64,000 bases of DNA, taken from contig CP126205.1 in the NCBI GenBank assembly GCA_030272155.1, positions 2,716,501 through 2,780,500 on the forward strand, written 5' to 3'. The notes below the pieces were generated by a model. That model searched no databases. It was not told where the DNA came from and was given only the letters and a program-made list of their open reading frames with translations. Both the position numbers and the translations under genes were made by a program. Position 1 is the stretch's first letter. Each line of letters begins with the position of its first letter. This DNA is from Tetradesmus obliquus (taxonomy: Eukaryota; Chlorophyta; Chlorophyceae; Sphaeropleales; Scenedesmaceae). This document shows positions 31,550 through 43,600 of this stretch, in pieces.

Positions 31550-31816
31550 ATGATTGCGAAAGGCGCCAAAGGCACCGAGTTTGACGAAGCTGTCGTCGTC
31601 TTTGACACAAACGGCAAGGAGTTGACGAGAAATTGTAGAAGGTGCCAGCGGCCAGACCCGCGGCAGAAAACGCAGTTCAACCTTTACCATGGCCCTGAAA
31701 AATGCCCCCTGGTCGATCCCGCACCTCGCAGCGCTCCGCAGGACATGGACGTGGACGCTGCAGCTGCAGGCGACAGTGAGGGTCCGGTTGCGGTGTCCTG
31801 CTTGTTGCAGCAGTAG
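31550..31816 (+). CDS. Hypothetical 88-aa frame with C-x2-C ... H-x4-C pattern
   Basis: An ATG-started frame (MIAKGAKGTEFDE) without low-complexity bias in its first 60 codons. It contains CRRCQRP followed about 15 residues later by HGPEKC, which could coordinate zinc, then an Asp/Ala-rich tail. It might be the first exon of a longer gene, with continuation donor unclear. It may belong with the decayed exons at 34882-37406, with the satellite array between them, but this is speculative. I cannot name a family. Confidence 0.35.
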   Translation: MIAKGAKGTEFDEAVVVFDTNGKELTRNCRRCQRPDPRQKTQFNLYHGPEKCPLVDPAPRSAPQDMDVDAAAAGDSEGPVAVSCLLQQ

Positions 31817-31997
31817 TGGATAGAGCAGTTGATATGACAGAATGTGCCGTATGGTTATGTTCATGTGTCATCAAGACTTGCTGCTTGGTGGTTGATCACC
31901 CTGCATCATGATGCTGGCAGCAGCTGCGGCAGCCCCAACCCCTGCAGCATGCCTGTGCTTGTGCTTGTGCCGTGCATCCGACGGTTTTGCAAGCTTT

Positions 31998-34270
31998 CAT
32001 GAAACCCTGCTGTACACACCTGCAAGACAACAGACGCTTAGAAACAGACGGCTGGCAGCGCAGCAAGCATGCGTGGCATGCCATCAAACATGCTCACAAT
32101 CAACAGCGCCTGCAGCAAATTACAGGCGAAGGCAGCTTGCGCTGCGCAAACTGGTGTCCCGACAGCAGGACCTGAAGGCAGCATCATTTGCCGTGGTGAA
32201 GCACGCAGCGCAAGCGCATCTAATTGCCTTTCAAGGCCCCTGCTTGCGGCGCGTTTGTTGGCGCATACAATATGCTGCTGCTGCCTGCTGTGCACACCTG
32301 CAAGTCAACAGCCGCTGTGACGCAGACGGCCGGCAGCGCAGCAGGCATGCGTGGTATGACAGCAAACATGCCCAAAATCAACAGCGCCTGCAGCAAATCA
32401 CAGGGTTGGCAGCCTGCGCTGCGCAAACTGGTGTCCTCTCAACTGCAGGAGCTGAAGGAAGCAAGTATCATCTGCTGTGGTGAAGCACGCAGCGCAAGCG
32501 CAGGCAACTGCCTCTCAAGGCCCCTGCTTGCGGCGCGTTTGTTTGCGCACACAATGTCCTGCTGCTGCCTGCTGTTCACACCTGCAGACAACAGCCGCTG
32601 TGACGCAGACGGCCGGCAGCGCAGCAAGCATGCGTGGCATGCCATCAAACATGCTCACAATCAACAGCGCCTGCAGCAAATCACAGGCGAAGGCAGCTTG
32701 CGCTGCGCAAACTGGTGTCCCGACTGCAGGAGCTGAAGGCAGCATCATTTGCCGTGGTGAAGCACGCAGCGCAAGCGCATCTAATTGCCTTTCAAGGCCC
32801 CTGCTTGCGGCGCGTTTGTTGGCGCACACAATGTCCTGCTGCTGCCTGCTGTTCACACCTGCAAGACAACAGCCGCTGTGACGCAGACGGCCGGCAGCGC
32901 AGCAGGCATGCGTGGTATGACAGCAAACATGCCCAAAATCAACAGCGCCTGCAGCAAATCACAGGGGAAGGCAGCCTGCGCTGCGCAAACTGGTGTCCCT
33001 TCAACTGCAGGAGCTGAAGGAAGCATCTGCTGTATAATCTGCTGTGGTGAAGCACGTAGCGCAAGCGCAGGCAACTGCCTTTCAAGGCCCCTGCTTGCGG
33101 CGCGTTTGTTTGCCAACACAATGTCCTGCTGCTGCCTGCTGTTCACACCTGCAAGACAACAGCCGCTGTGACGCAGACGGCCGGCAGCGCAGCAAGCATG
33201 CGTGGCATACCATCAAACATGCTCACAATCAACAGCGCCTGCAGCAAATCACAGGCGAAGGCAGCCTGCGCTGCGCAAACTGGTGTCTTGATTGCAGGAG
33301 CTGAAGGAAGCAAGTATCATCTGCTGTGGTGAAGCACGCAGCGCAAGCGCAGGCAACTGCCTTTTAAGGCCCCTGCTTGCGGCGCGTTTGTTTGCGCACA
33401 CAATGTCCTGCTGCTGCCTGCTGTTCACACCTGCAAGACAACAGACGCTGTGTCGCAGACGGCCGGCAGCGCAGCAAGCATGCGTGGCATGCCATCAAAC
33501 ATGCTCACAATCAACAGCGCCTGCAGCAAATCACAGGCGAAGGCAGCTTGCGCTGCGCAAACTGGTGTCCCGACTGCAGGAGCTGAAGGCAGCATCATTT
33601 GCCGTGGTGAAGCACGCAGCGCAAGCGCAGGCAATTGCCTTTCAAGGCCCCTGCTTGCTTCGCGTTTGTTGGCGCATACATTATGCTGCTGCTGCCTGCT
33701 GTGCACGCCTGCATGACAACAGCCGCTGTGACGCAGACGGCCGGCAGCGCAGCAGGCATGCGTGGTATGCCAGCAAACATGCTCACAATCAACAGCGCCT
33801 GCCGCAAAACACAGGCGAAGGCAGCCTGCGCTGCGCAAACTGGTGTCCTCTCAACTGCAGGAGCTGAAAGAAGCACTGATAATCTGTTGTGGTGAAGCAC
33901 GCAGCGCAAGCGCAGGCAAGACCACTGCTTGCGGCACGCCTGCTTGCACACACATTCTGCTGCTGCTGCCTGCTGTACACACCTGCGAGACAACAGCCGC
34001 TGAGACACAGACGGCCGGCAGCGCAGCAGGCATGTTTGGCATGCCAGCAAACATGCCCACAATCAACAGCGCCTGTAGCGAAACACAGGCGAAGGCAGCC
34101 TGCGCTGCGCAAACTGGTGTCTCAACTGCAGGAGCTGCAGGCAGCAATGATCATCTGCTTTGGTGAAGCCACGCGAGCACAGGCGAGGCTGTTGCTTGCG
34201 GCGCGCCTGCCAGACAATAAATGCTGATCACTGGCAGCGCAGCAAGCAATCACGGCGTGCCTCAAAACAC
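31998..34270. repeat. Tandem satellite, about 280-bp unit, about 8 copies
   Basis: The block cacacctgcaagacaacag recurs at about 32016, 32293, 32577, 32854, 33146, 33427, 33704 and 33977, with spacings of about 274-292 bp. Units share most of their sequence but differ by substitutions and small indels. Two alternating subtypes are visible (atgctcacaatc versus atgcccaaaatc). Long frames run through it on both strands because the unit lacks stops, but the frames change between copies, so I do not call a protein. A final partial unit ends near 34270. Confidence 0.88.
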
Positions 34271-34881
34271 TATTCAGCTGCAAAGAGCTGGCCCATTCAC
34301 ATCCTGCACTCTGCACAGAATGCACACCAGCAGGTCGCGTCACACAGCTTACCCATTCAAAGACATGCGGACCCGACAGGCTGCCAAAGAACTTGCTTCC
34401 AGTGGTGTTTGCTTTGCCTGTACCACCCAGCTATGTATACCACCGTGGCCACCTTCAACACAAGTGAGCTCACTGCTCGCGAGCAGCTGCTGATGTCGGT
34501 TTTGAAAATACAGAAACAAGCAGGCACCAAGTCAAGGTGGCATACTAGCTGTACGTACAGTATACATAATAGTTATCTGGTAGTGGTACTGTGCGCACTG
34601 GTGGTACTGTGAGCACTAACAGAGAGGCGCTATGGACTCGGAGCAGAACAGCAGTTGCCAGCTGCTCGTGCTGGTAGTCTAGCGGACATGAGTTAGCTGC
34701 TACCTGCGCCAAGTCCAAAATTATTAGGACATGATGAATAAAAAGGTGTAAACTGACCAGATAACTCTTCCTATGATCTGTTTTTTAAATGTGGGGTTCA
34801 CGCTGTTGTAACAGCTGTCCAGACCCTTCCTCCAGACGTTGCGTCCAAGTACACTGACAGCGAGCTGTGGGATTGTCAGCA
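34271..34881. other. Non-coding spacer after the satellite
   Basis: No exon-like sequence, RNA gene or repeat recognised. Confidence 0.35.
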
Positions 34882-37406
34882 GCCTTCGCATCACGCCATA
34901 TGGATGAAACCATCGCAGACGTTGCTCTTGGGGCTGCTGCTCGGGGCAACCATGCAGCAGACACACTCTACATAACTGAGGTCAAGATCTGCGCAGGCAA
35001 AAAGTTTGAAACCGTTGGAATCGTTAGATTCGGCAAATCGAGCGAGGCGCTGGCCGCTGCCTTTTACAGGAACGTGAACCTGCCCTTCGGTGGCCTCTGC
35101 ACGCAGCTGGGGTTGGAGAACACGGCGCTAGTCGCTCAGATTGCGCAAAGGCGGTCCCATCGTAGACAAGGAGGTGTTGGCCGCGTTGGTGCATGAGGCA
35201 GACGCTGACAGCTGCCGCGCCCACGGGTTCACAGTGAGGACACCACGCTGGTGATCTGGGCAGATGTTTCCCACAGGTGAATACTGCCGGTGCTTTCAGG
35301 CTAAAATCAGCAGGGATGGTATGAACACCTTGACTGCAGGATGCGGCGTTTGACTTCACGTCTTGTCGCGCAGGTGCAACAGTCAGCAGTGGTGCAGGCA
35401 ACAGCAGGGGCAGCAGGCAGCAGCGCGCCTCTGGCAGCAGCAGCGGTGGCGGTGGCGGTGGCGATGGCAGCATGCTCTCCGCATCTTCTATCACAAGGAA
35501 GCTGCAGCAGTACTGGGCAAAGCGAACACACACTACGCTCGTGAGTGGTGTACAGGTTTCGTGCAGCTAGTGTACAGCTAGCGTATGCTTGCACGTGCTC
35601 TGCAGGGTTATGTTGGTGTTCTCCAAACATGGAAAACCTGATGGCAACATGTTATGTGATTTGACACATACTCAATGTGTGACGATGGGTATATAGTTGG
35701 GCATCATGCACGGTGACATATGCCTGCGCAGGAGGAGGATAGCATGCTATCATGATCAGCTGCCAGGATAAATGAACGCATGTATTTTAGCAGCAGCTTC
35801 GTCATCCTCGGAGCTGATCATTTTGATAATGGAAGTTGGTGATAGCGTGCATGGTTTGAATAAGAACGGTTGAGGCTCAGCATGCTGTCCGATAAGCAGC
35901 ACATCATGTTGGGCTACCCTGCAAGTTTGTGTTCACTGTTGCAGGTGTACCGGGTGCACAACGCTGAGACAGACACGACACAGGAGCTCACCGCCAGCAG
36001 CCTAGAAGAGGTGCCCGAGCTTGGCACACCTGGCGTTGAACTGGTATGGAACAAGTGCCGCATCAAGGGCCAGATGCTGCCTCCCACCTGCGCAACAAAG
36101 GATGAGCAGTGGCCCGACATGGACACCTTCAAGAGATCGCCTTCAAGATGAACTCCAGCAAGGACATCAGTGGCTGGAAGGAGCACTTCGAAAGGCAAGT
36201 GTTTGCTGCCAGATGCAGCTGCAGGTGTGAGCGGATCGGCAAGGGTACGGGCTACGGGACAGCACTGATAGCCGACTCTGTTGGCTGGCAGGCAGCAGAA
36301 GCATGCTACATATGCTTCCATGTACCTGACGATATCACTCAGCACATCAGCATCTGCATACTCAGTATACTCACCCACACTTGCGAAAGACTTGTGATAT
36401 ACTGTACACACTGCTTTTTTAGGGTTTCAATGATGCTGCAATCGCTGCTGAACACTCCGACAAACCATGCAGGACGCGCAAGCAGCAGTCCAGGGAGGTT
36501 TTCAACTCCATGATGAAGGAGTACGACCCCGACTGCGAAGTGCGCGCCTGTAGGGAAGGCGGAGGAGGGCGCCGACAGCTGGCGCGCAGCGTTTGGCAAC
36601 TTATACGATGCGCGCCACCAGAAGGACGTCTCAAGCAGCAAGCTGCCTGCTCCACTCGTGCGGCTGCACCAGCTCTACTACAACTGGGACAGCTCTGCAG
36701 GCCAGGGCACAGTGTCAGGCAGTGGCGGCTCAGTCGGCTCTACACAGGTAGATCTGCAGGAGCGGAGTATCTCTCGCTGTAGAATAGATCGGAGGGAGTC
36801 GCCTGCCGGTGCTTGTTCATTGCTAAAGAGCAAAAGCACAGTATGTGCGTTTGGTTTCTGCCATGCTTGATGGCAACGTTGCGCAACGTTATAACTAGCC
36901 TTGACAGCAGCAGCATATCCCTGATTACACAATGTTACGCTACCTACCTCACTGGCTTGGTCGAGTGTTGCGTTCAAGAGCGCTTGCTATCATGTAGCAG
37001 ACTGCTCAGTGTTTACAGCCATATATCACAAGTGTTGAACATTGTGCAACATACTGCTTCTATCATTGTCACTGCTGTGCAGGGCCGCCGCTTCTCACAG
37101 CCACCTTTCCCTGTAATCGGGGGTGTGGAGCGCGCAGCAGGAGCAGCAGCAGAGGCGCCAGGGCCGGACAGCGGGCAAGAAGATGCTGGTATGCTGCTGG
37201 ATGTGTCCGCGTTTGCAGCGACGCAGAATGACACCGGCACGCAGGCAGGAGCAGCAGCAGGTGCAGAAGCAGGGGGTGATGCTTCGACTCCTAGCAGGCG
37301 TTCTGCCAGGCTTGCACGCCAGCAGCAGCAGCAGCAGCAGCACTATGGGGATGGTGCGCCTGGGGATGGTGCGCCTGGAGGGATGTCTGGCAGACGTACC
37401 CTGTGA
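34882..37406 (+). pseudogene. Decayed multi-exon gene of unknown function
   Basis: Several blocks with protein-like composition lie in order on the plus strand: about 34882-35140 (ETVGIVRFGKSSEALAAAF, LPFGGLCTQLGLEN), about 35370-35535 (Gly/Ser-rich then SSITRKLQQYWAK), 35946-36190 (VPELGTPGVELVWNKC, then NSSKDISGWKEHF), 36422-36760 (QSREVFNSMMKEYDPDCEV, then WRAAFGNLYDARHQKD, LVRLHQLYYNWD), and a last exon about 37083-37406 with RRSARLARQQ and a stop. Within blocks the frame must be shifted at about 35138 and 36130 to stay protein-like, which suggests frameshift decay (or sequence errors). I do not recognise the family; a domesticated or dead transposase is possible. Confidence 0.45.
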
Positions 37407-39247
37407 TATGAACAGTTGACATGGTTACATGTTGTGGACACTGCATTGCTTTGCACTTCACCCCAAGCATGCTGTCCTCTGTCTTAATGTGGCAGCAGGA
37501 GGGATGACATGCATGCTGGCTGCTGCTGCTACTGCTGCTTGTTGTCCTTTGGTATCGACATCAGCATGGACTACCAGCACATGTTGATATCCTTTATTAT
37601 CATCCTGCAGCTGCAGCATCAGCGGCGATGGCATGCTAGCAGCTGCAGCTGCTGCTGCTGCTGCTGCTGCTGCTCGCTGTGCTCGCGTACGGGCACAAGC
37701 TCGACGGAACATTATTTACAACTCATATATTGTAAATGTAAACGTGTTTAAGCAGTGATTCGAGGCTCATTTGCACAATCCACAAATGATCCACACGCGA
37801 TCGAGGCTTATCCACAAAATTTGTGGACCGTTCCGGTGGTGGACGGCCTTGTGGACGGCCCTAGCCCGTTGTGGATGGCTTGTGGATGGTCTGCTGTGGA
37901 TGACTTGTGGATGACTTGTGGATTTGCTTTGACCATAGTGTTTGAAGGTGAAACATACGCAAAGGCAGCACACGCACAAACACCAGGGGTGTGCTGGCTG
38001 GTGAGAGCATGGAATGTCAGCAGCATAAGACAAACATGCACCGATTTCACTGCTCACCTTGCAGCCGGGCCCAGCTGCCCGGGCAGCGGCACTGCCTCAC
38101 CCTGAGAGCGTCAGACACACGCATGCGAACGTGTCATTTATGAGGCACAAGTATGTCAGACCACTCATGAACCACAGGAGCAGTGCTGTTTCTCACACAC
38201 GTATGTTATACCGCATGACACCTGTCACACGTGTGGGACAGTGATGGGTACAGACTCTGGAGTACCTCTGAGAGGCGGGCTCCAGTGAGTAACTGGTTCT
38301 GACAACAGTGTCACAAAAATGTGCGTACCGGGTGTCTTCTTAAACGGCATAGGTTTGACTCTTCAACAGATATCGCTTGGTGTATGACCTTTAAAGAGCA
38401 TCCCTGATGCAGGTTGATACGTGCATCGTGCGTGTGTGACAAACGGGTAGCAACTGTGATCCAGGGCGAAAGCAACATCTTTAGCCACGGGTTACAGCTT
38501 TGATAGACATAGGTAATCAATTAGTCCAACTGCGCTTGACCAGCGGGACTACAGGAGTTGCTTACGGAAGCTTTGCGTTAACGTTTGGGTGAGTCTTCAC
38601 TTCGCATGTGGCGTATCGCAGTTGATCCAAAGCACACTTGAGAGGTTCTTGCCCGCGCCTTTGATTACTAGCCCTGTTCATGTGGCGTTTACGCGTTGAA
38701 GGTCGCACAGCCTCGCCTCGCACAGCAAGTGCTTTTGTTCATGGGGGCTGCAGCACTTCGAAGTGCTGAGGGAATTCCCTCAGGGAAGTTCAAGGCCCTG
38801 GAAGCGTTCCGTAGACACGCAGCAGTTGTCTGGAAACCTGCACTTGCGACCAAATGATTCCGGGAGCTTGCCGAAAAATAATGTTTTCAGCAGCCAGTGC
38901 CTCCCGAAGGCCTCAGAGGCCGCGGCCGCGTAATCCTCACTATATACTTACGCTCTTGATAAGCAGGTCCTCAAAGTTCACAGTTTCGATATTTTGTTAT
39001 ACAATAAAGCATACTACAGGGCACGAACAGCAGACAGGACGCACGCTTGTCAAGGCCATCATGTCCTGCAGGCCTGGCAGGTATTGCCAGCTGCTCATGT
39101 AATTGGGTAAGGCGCATATGATGAAAACCTGCTGAAATTGTGGTCAAGGCTGTCAAGTAAATGGTTGACTGCCACTTTGACAAGCGCTAGCATCAACACC
39201 GCAGACAGGAGGCACGTGTGGTGCGCACCACCTTCAGCTTGCTGCAG

Positions 39248-39283
<36 letters not shown>

Positions 39284-39645
39284 TGCTGCTGCAATACTGA
39301 TAACGGCAAAAATCAGCAAGTCACACAGCTACACGGCTTCATAGATATAAGACAAAAGGGCCTGGTAACATCTGATGCACATGACTGGCGGCATGGTTGC
39401 TGCTGTATCACAGGACACAGCCGCTGTTGCAGGCAGGTGCTCATTGAGGGCCATCAGCCAGAAGAGGCGCGCCTGTCGTGTCATTCAATATTGATGCAGC
39501 AAGCTGGTGCGCACCAGCTTGCGCATGCACACTGGCGGCATTGCAACAGCTGCAGTGTCGGCACCAGTAGACTTTGCAGCAGCAGAATGTGGTAGCGCAG
39601 CAGCAACATAGGAAAACGCAGCTGCATCAGCTGCAGCCGCATGAT

Positions 39646-39689
<44 letters not shown>

Positions 39690-40232
39690 AGGTATCATAA
39701 CAGGACATCGCATGTGACTGACAAACACATGTGCATTCTTTGCAGCAGCTGGAAAGGCAGCCGCAACTGCTGCAGCGGCTGCTTTCTCCGCTGCTGCAGC
39801 AGCTGTGCTGCTGTGTTTGTCAGCGCTGCGACAAGCAAGCGGGCGCCGCCAGCAGGCCATACAGTTGCACAGCAGCTGAAGCTGCTTCACAATCCAGCAG
39901 CAGGCAGCCCAACACTCAAAAGACAAAGCTGCAAGCAGCAGCGCGGCAACGTGCAGATGCAGATGCTGTTGCATGGAAGGCAGTAGACCGCAGCACATCA
40001 GCGTATGACCATGGCAGCAGGATGCAGCAGTGTGCACATTTGCCCTGTACAACATGACGGCTCAAAATGGCTGCCTGTGCTGTTGAGCTGGGCACCGAAT
40101 ATGGTGGTGTGACCGGTCAATCCAGGGTTGATGTAGTTGTGGCGCTGCCTTTGCCGGTTGCTGGTAGTGACGGCTGCGGCCGCCGCCACCCGTCCTCCAT
40201 GTTCTCTTCTTGTTATGTTGGTTGCTGATCCT
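37407..40232. other. Long intergenic region with CAG repeats
   Basis: No gene supported. Contains an 18-bp palindrome cagcacttcgaagtgctg at about 38752 followed by the palindrome gagggaattccctc, CAG microsatellites at 39250-39282 and 39646-39688, and the tgtggat cluster listed separately. The open frames are repeat-driven. Confidence 0.4.
37776..37924. repeat. Inverted cluster of atccaca / tgtggat motifs
   Basis: Three tccaca motifs on the left and about seven tgtgga motifs on the right, in opposite orientation, around the perfect palindrome tccacaaaatttgtgga at about 37811-37827. It resembles the subterminal motif arrays of DNA transposons or a protein-binding array. Confidence 0.6.
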
Positions 40233-40294
40233 GGCCGGCAGCGCTAGCAGCCGGTGCTGATCCTAGCCGGCACCGGCTGCTAGCGCTGCCGGCC
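40233..40294. repeat. Strong 25-bp perfect inverted repeat (hairpin)
   Basis: Arms 40233-40257 and 40270-40294 are exact reverse complements (GC-rich, containing gctagc) around a 12-nt loop. It lies about 400 bp before the start codon of the RCC1-FAD gene. It could be a transcription terminator-like or cruciform element, or the remnant of a small inverted-repeat element. Confidence 0.85.
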
Positions 40295-40696
40295 GCGGTG
40301 CATCACTAGCTGTTGCCGGGCCACGCTGGTGACAGCCTCGCCCTATCAAACTTATGTTGCGCTACACTACTAGTATAGTAGCACAAGTAGTACTATCCAA
40401 CACCATCAGCACCTGCCAGGCCACTGGCACGTCCTGCTAGGCTCCTGCTGCTGCTGTTGTGCTGAGGCTACATAAGGCTGGGGCCAACCCCAGCTGCATA
40501 CGCAATGTATGTCCATCGACGGCGGCTGGTTGTACAGCAGTGTGCATGCCGCATGGCAGTGCCAAGCTGTGCCGCTACGGGTATGACTCCGGCAAACTGC
40601 TGATACCACCACGGTGGTGTTTTGTCTTTTGCTCTCACACAATTTCTTTGTGCCATCCATGTGCTGCAGGTAGTTAGACCGTTGTCACCCATCACC

Positions 40697-43600
40697 ATGA
40701 AGCAGAAAATCAGCTCTGCTCTGGCGTGCATGTTGATCAGTGTGATATGGTGGCTAACCCCAGGTTTGGAGGCTGCAAGCAGTGGAACTGTTGGCCAGGC
40801 CACTGGTGTGAGCAACAATCCCGATTATTGCAGTGGCGCGGTTGAGGTAGCAGCTGGATATTTGCGCGCATGCGTTGTTCTGAAGGACCGCACTGTGCGA
40901 TGCTGGGGTGGCAACGATGATGGCGAGCTGGGTGATGGCACAACCACTCACAGCCATGTGCCCGTGGTGGTGTCAGGCCTGAGCAATGTGCACAGCATTT
41001 CTGCTGGATCACATCATACATGCGCTGTTTTGGAGGACGGCTCTGCACGCTGCTGGGGATTAAATGGCAGCGGCCAGCTGGGTGATGGCACCACCAGCGA
41101 CAGTGTTGTACCCGTCGCGGTGTCTGTCCTTACCAATGTGCGCAGCATTTCCGCTGGGGGCCATCACACCTGCGCAGCTCTGGCAGATGGCACTGCAAGC
41201 TGCTGGGGACAAAATTACCTAGGCCAGCTGGGTGATGGCACACGGTATGTCCCCAGCAGCGTGCAGTGCCATCTTCAAGTACTGCGCACGTGTGAGCCCA
41301 ATTAGCAATGATGTTGCGCACATTGCTCAAGCCTGGCACCACCACGGGCAATGTGCCCGTGGTGGTGCCAGGCTTGAGCAATGTGCGCAACATCGTTGCT
41401 AATTGGGCTCACACGTGCGCAGTACTTGAAGATGGCACTGCACGCTGCTGGGGACATAATGGGAACGGCCAGCTGGGTGATGGCACCACCAACAACAGCA
41501 TGGTGCCTGTGTTAGTGTCTGGCTTGAGCAGGGTACGCAGCATTTCTGTTGGAGACATGCACACCTGTGCAGTGCTGGAGGACAGCACAGTGCTCTGCTG
41601 GGGATACTTATATGCTGGCGGGTTGGGTGATGGCACCAACAATAACATGCCCACAGTGGTGTTGGACTTGAGCAATGTGCACATCATCACGGCTGGGTCT
41701 CACCACACATGCGCAGCTCTGGTGGATGGCACTGCACGCTGCTGGGGAGCGAATTTCAATGGCCAGCTGGGTGATGGTACCACCATTGGCAGCACTACAC
41801 CCGTAGCGGGGTCCGGTTTGAGCAACGTGCGCAGCATCTCCGCTGCAATGACTCACAACTGCGTGGTTCTGGAGGATGGCAGTGCACGCTGCTGGGGAGA
41901 TAATGTTGCAGGCGCACTGGGTGTTGGCACCACTGATTTCAGCGCGGTGCCTGTGCTGATGTCGGGGTGCGCATTGGAGCTAAACACCAGCAACTACACT
42001 GAGTGCCGCCAGGTCATCCATTTCGAGAGCCTGATGATGTACAGCAAGCCCTGCAGGTCTTCTACGCCTCTGAAGGTGACCATTGCCCCATGCCAGCGCT
42101 TTGAGTACCTTGCTGCAACCAAACCACAGGTCAGCGAGTGCGCAAACCAAGATGACAACACTTGCTGGATTGAAGTCGTTCACAAAGGCACGCGCGGTTG
42201 GATCATGGCCGGCACCGGTTGTGCAGGTGGCAACAACCCAAGTGACATGGCGCTGGTTGCATACTGCCCTGCCGCTGCTTGCCCTGCTCAAGGTGAGCTG
42301 CGGTGACATAAGGCATTAGCTTCATATAAAGGGTTTGCATGCAGCCTTTTTAATTGGCTTGTTGCGTCTGAGGCTGACGATTCACAGTGTAAGCAGCTGT
42401 TCAGGAGATCAAAGTATTTGCTACTGCTGCTGCTGCTGCTCCTGCTCCTGCTGCTGATGCTGATGCCGCCACGGCCGCCGCCGCCGCTGCTGCTGCTGCT
42501 GCTGCGGTCGCCCACTGTTTTGCGCAGCGCCCTCAAGCACCTGCCAGCAGATTAACCACGATGAGACCTTGACCATGAAGCAGGGGCCATGCTTTGGCTC
42601 TGCAACTGTTCTTGTTGGCAGCACCCCTGCAGAGCTCGTGCGCGGCGACACTTTCGTCTACACCAACACAGACAGCAAGCAGACATCGATGTGCAAAACG
42701 GGCGCTGCCTCTGACCCCCCTGGCCGCACCCTCTGCTGGGTTCAGGGCAGTTTCAAGGGTGTCATGGGGTGGTTGCCTGTAGGAAGAGGCACCTTCAAGG
42801 ACGCTTTCTGCTCTGCAGAACCTCAGGCAGCGCAAAGCTTTGTGACGGAATCATGTGGTGAGTCTGGCTGGTGAATCCATATACTTGCTTAGGCTAGGCT
42901 AGGCTAGGCTAGGTGTACACTAGGCTACACATAGTAACACACTTCCATGCGTCCTTACATGTGCATGCTTGATTGCTGCAGTGCCTTACGACGTGGTGGT
43001 TCACGGCTCTGGGCTCGGAGGCATCGCAGCAGCCCTTACGGCTCGGGCAACCCTGGAATCTCAGATCATACCTAAGGGCAGCCGCTTGCCAAGGGTACTG
43101 CTGATTGCCACAGATAGCAAGCTGGGTGGCTTGGCAACAGTTGGAGGTCAGAACTTTTATGACATTGCACATTTCCCTCCAACTCAACAGTTGGTGCCCA
43201 GCCAGATGCCGCAACAAGGCAGCCATAGGCTGTTTATTGAAGCAGTCAAGCGGCAGTGCTATGCAACTAGTGACATGGCAGCGCAGCTGTACCAGCTTCT
43301 GAGCGGCGTATCAAGCAAAGGTCTCACAGTGATGGGCGGCGTTGACGCCGCGTCTTTGGCACATGACGTTATTCCTGGCAGCATGTCGGTCACTGGCGGA
43401 AAGATTGCATCCATAACGGTACAGAAGCTCAAAAGGCAAGGTTTGGTCTATGTGTTTGACAGCTCTGCCCCCAAAACAGAAGTACGAGCAAGCGTGTTCA
43501 TTGATGCGTCTGAAGACGGGAAGCTCACGCGCATGCTCAGTGGCGTTGTAAAGTCCGCCACATACGTTATTGGGAGAAAGAGCAGGTCCTACCCTGGAGG

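Noticed and set aside
31908-34166. Several 100-190-aa frames in the satellite
   Set aside because: They shift frame from unit to unit and occur on both strands; explained by a repeat unit lacking stops.
32000-34200. CRISPR-like array
   Set aside because: Units are about 280 bp with no unique spacers, in a eukaryotic context.
38500-38900. Possible structural RNA gene near the palindromes
   Set aside because: Two short palindromes exist, but I could not match any conserved RNA box or fold.
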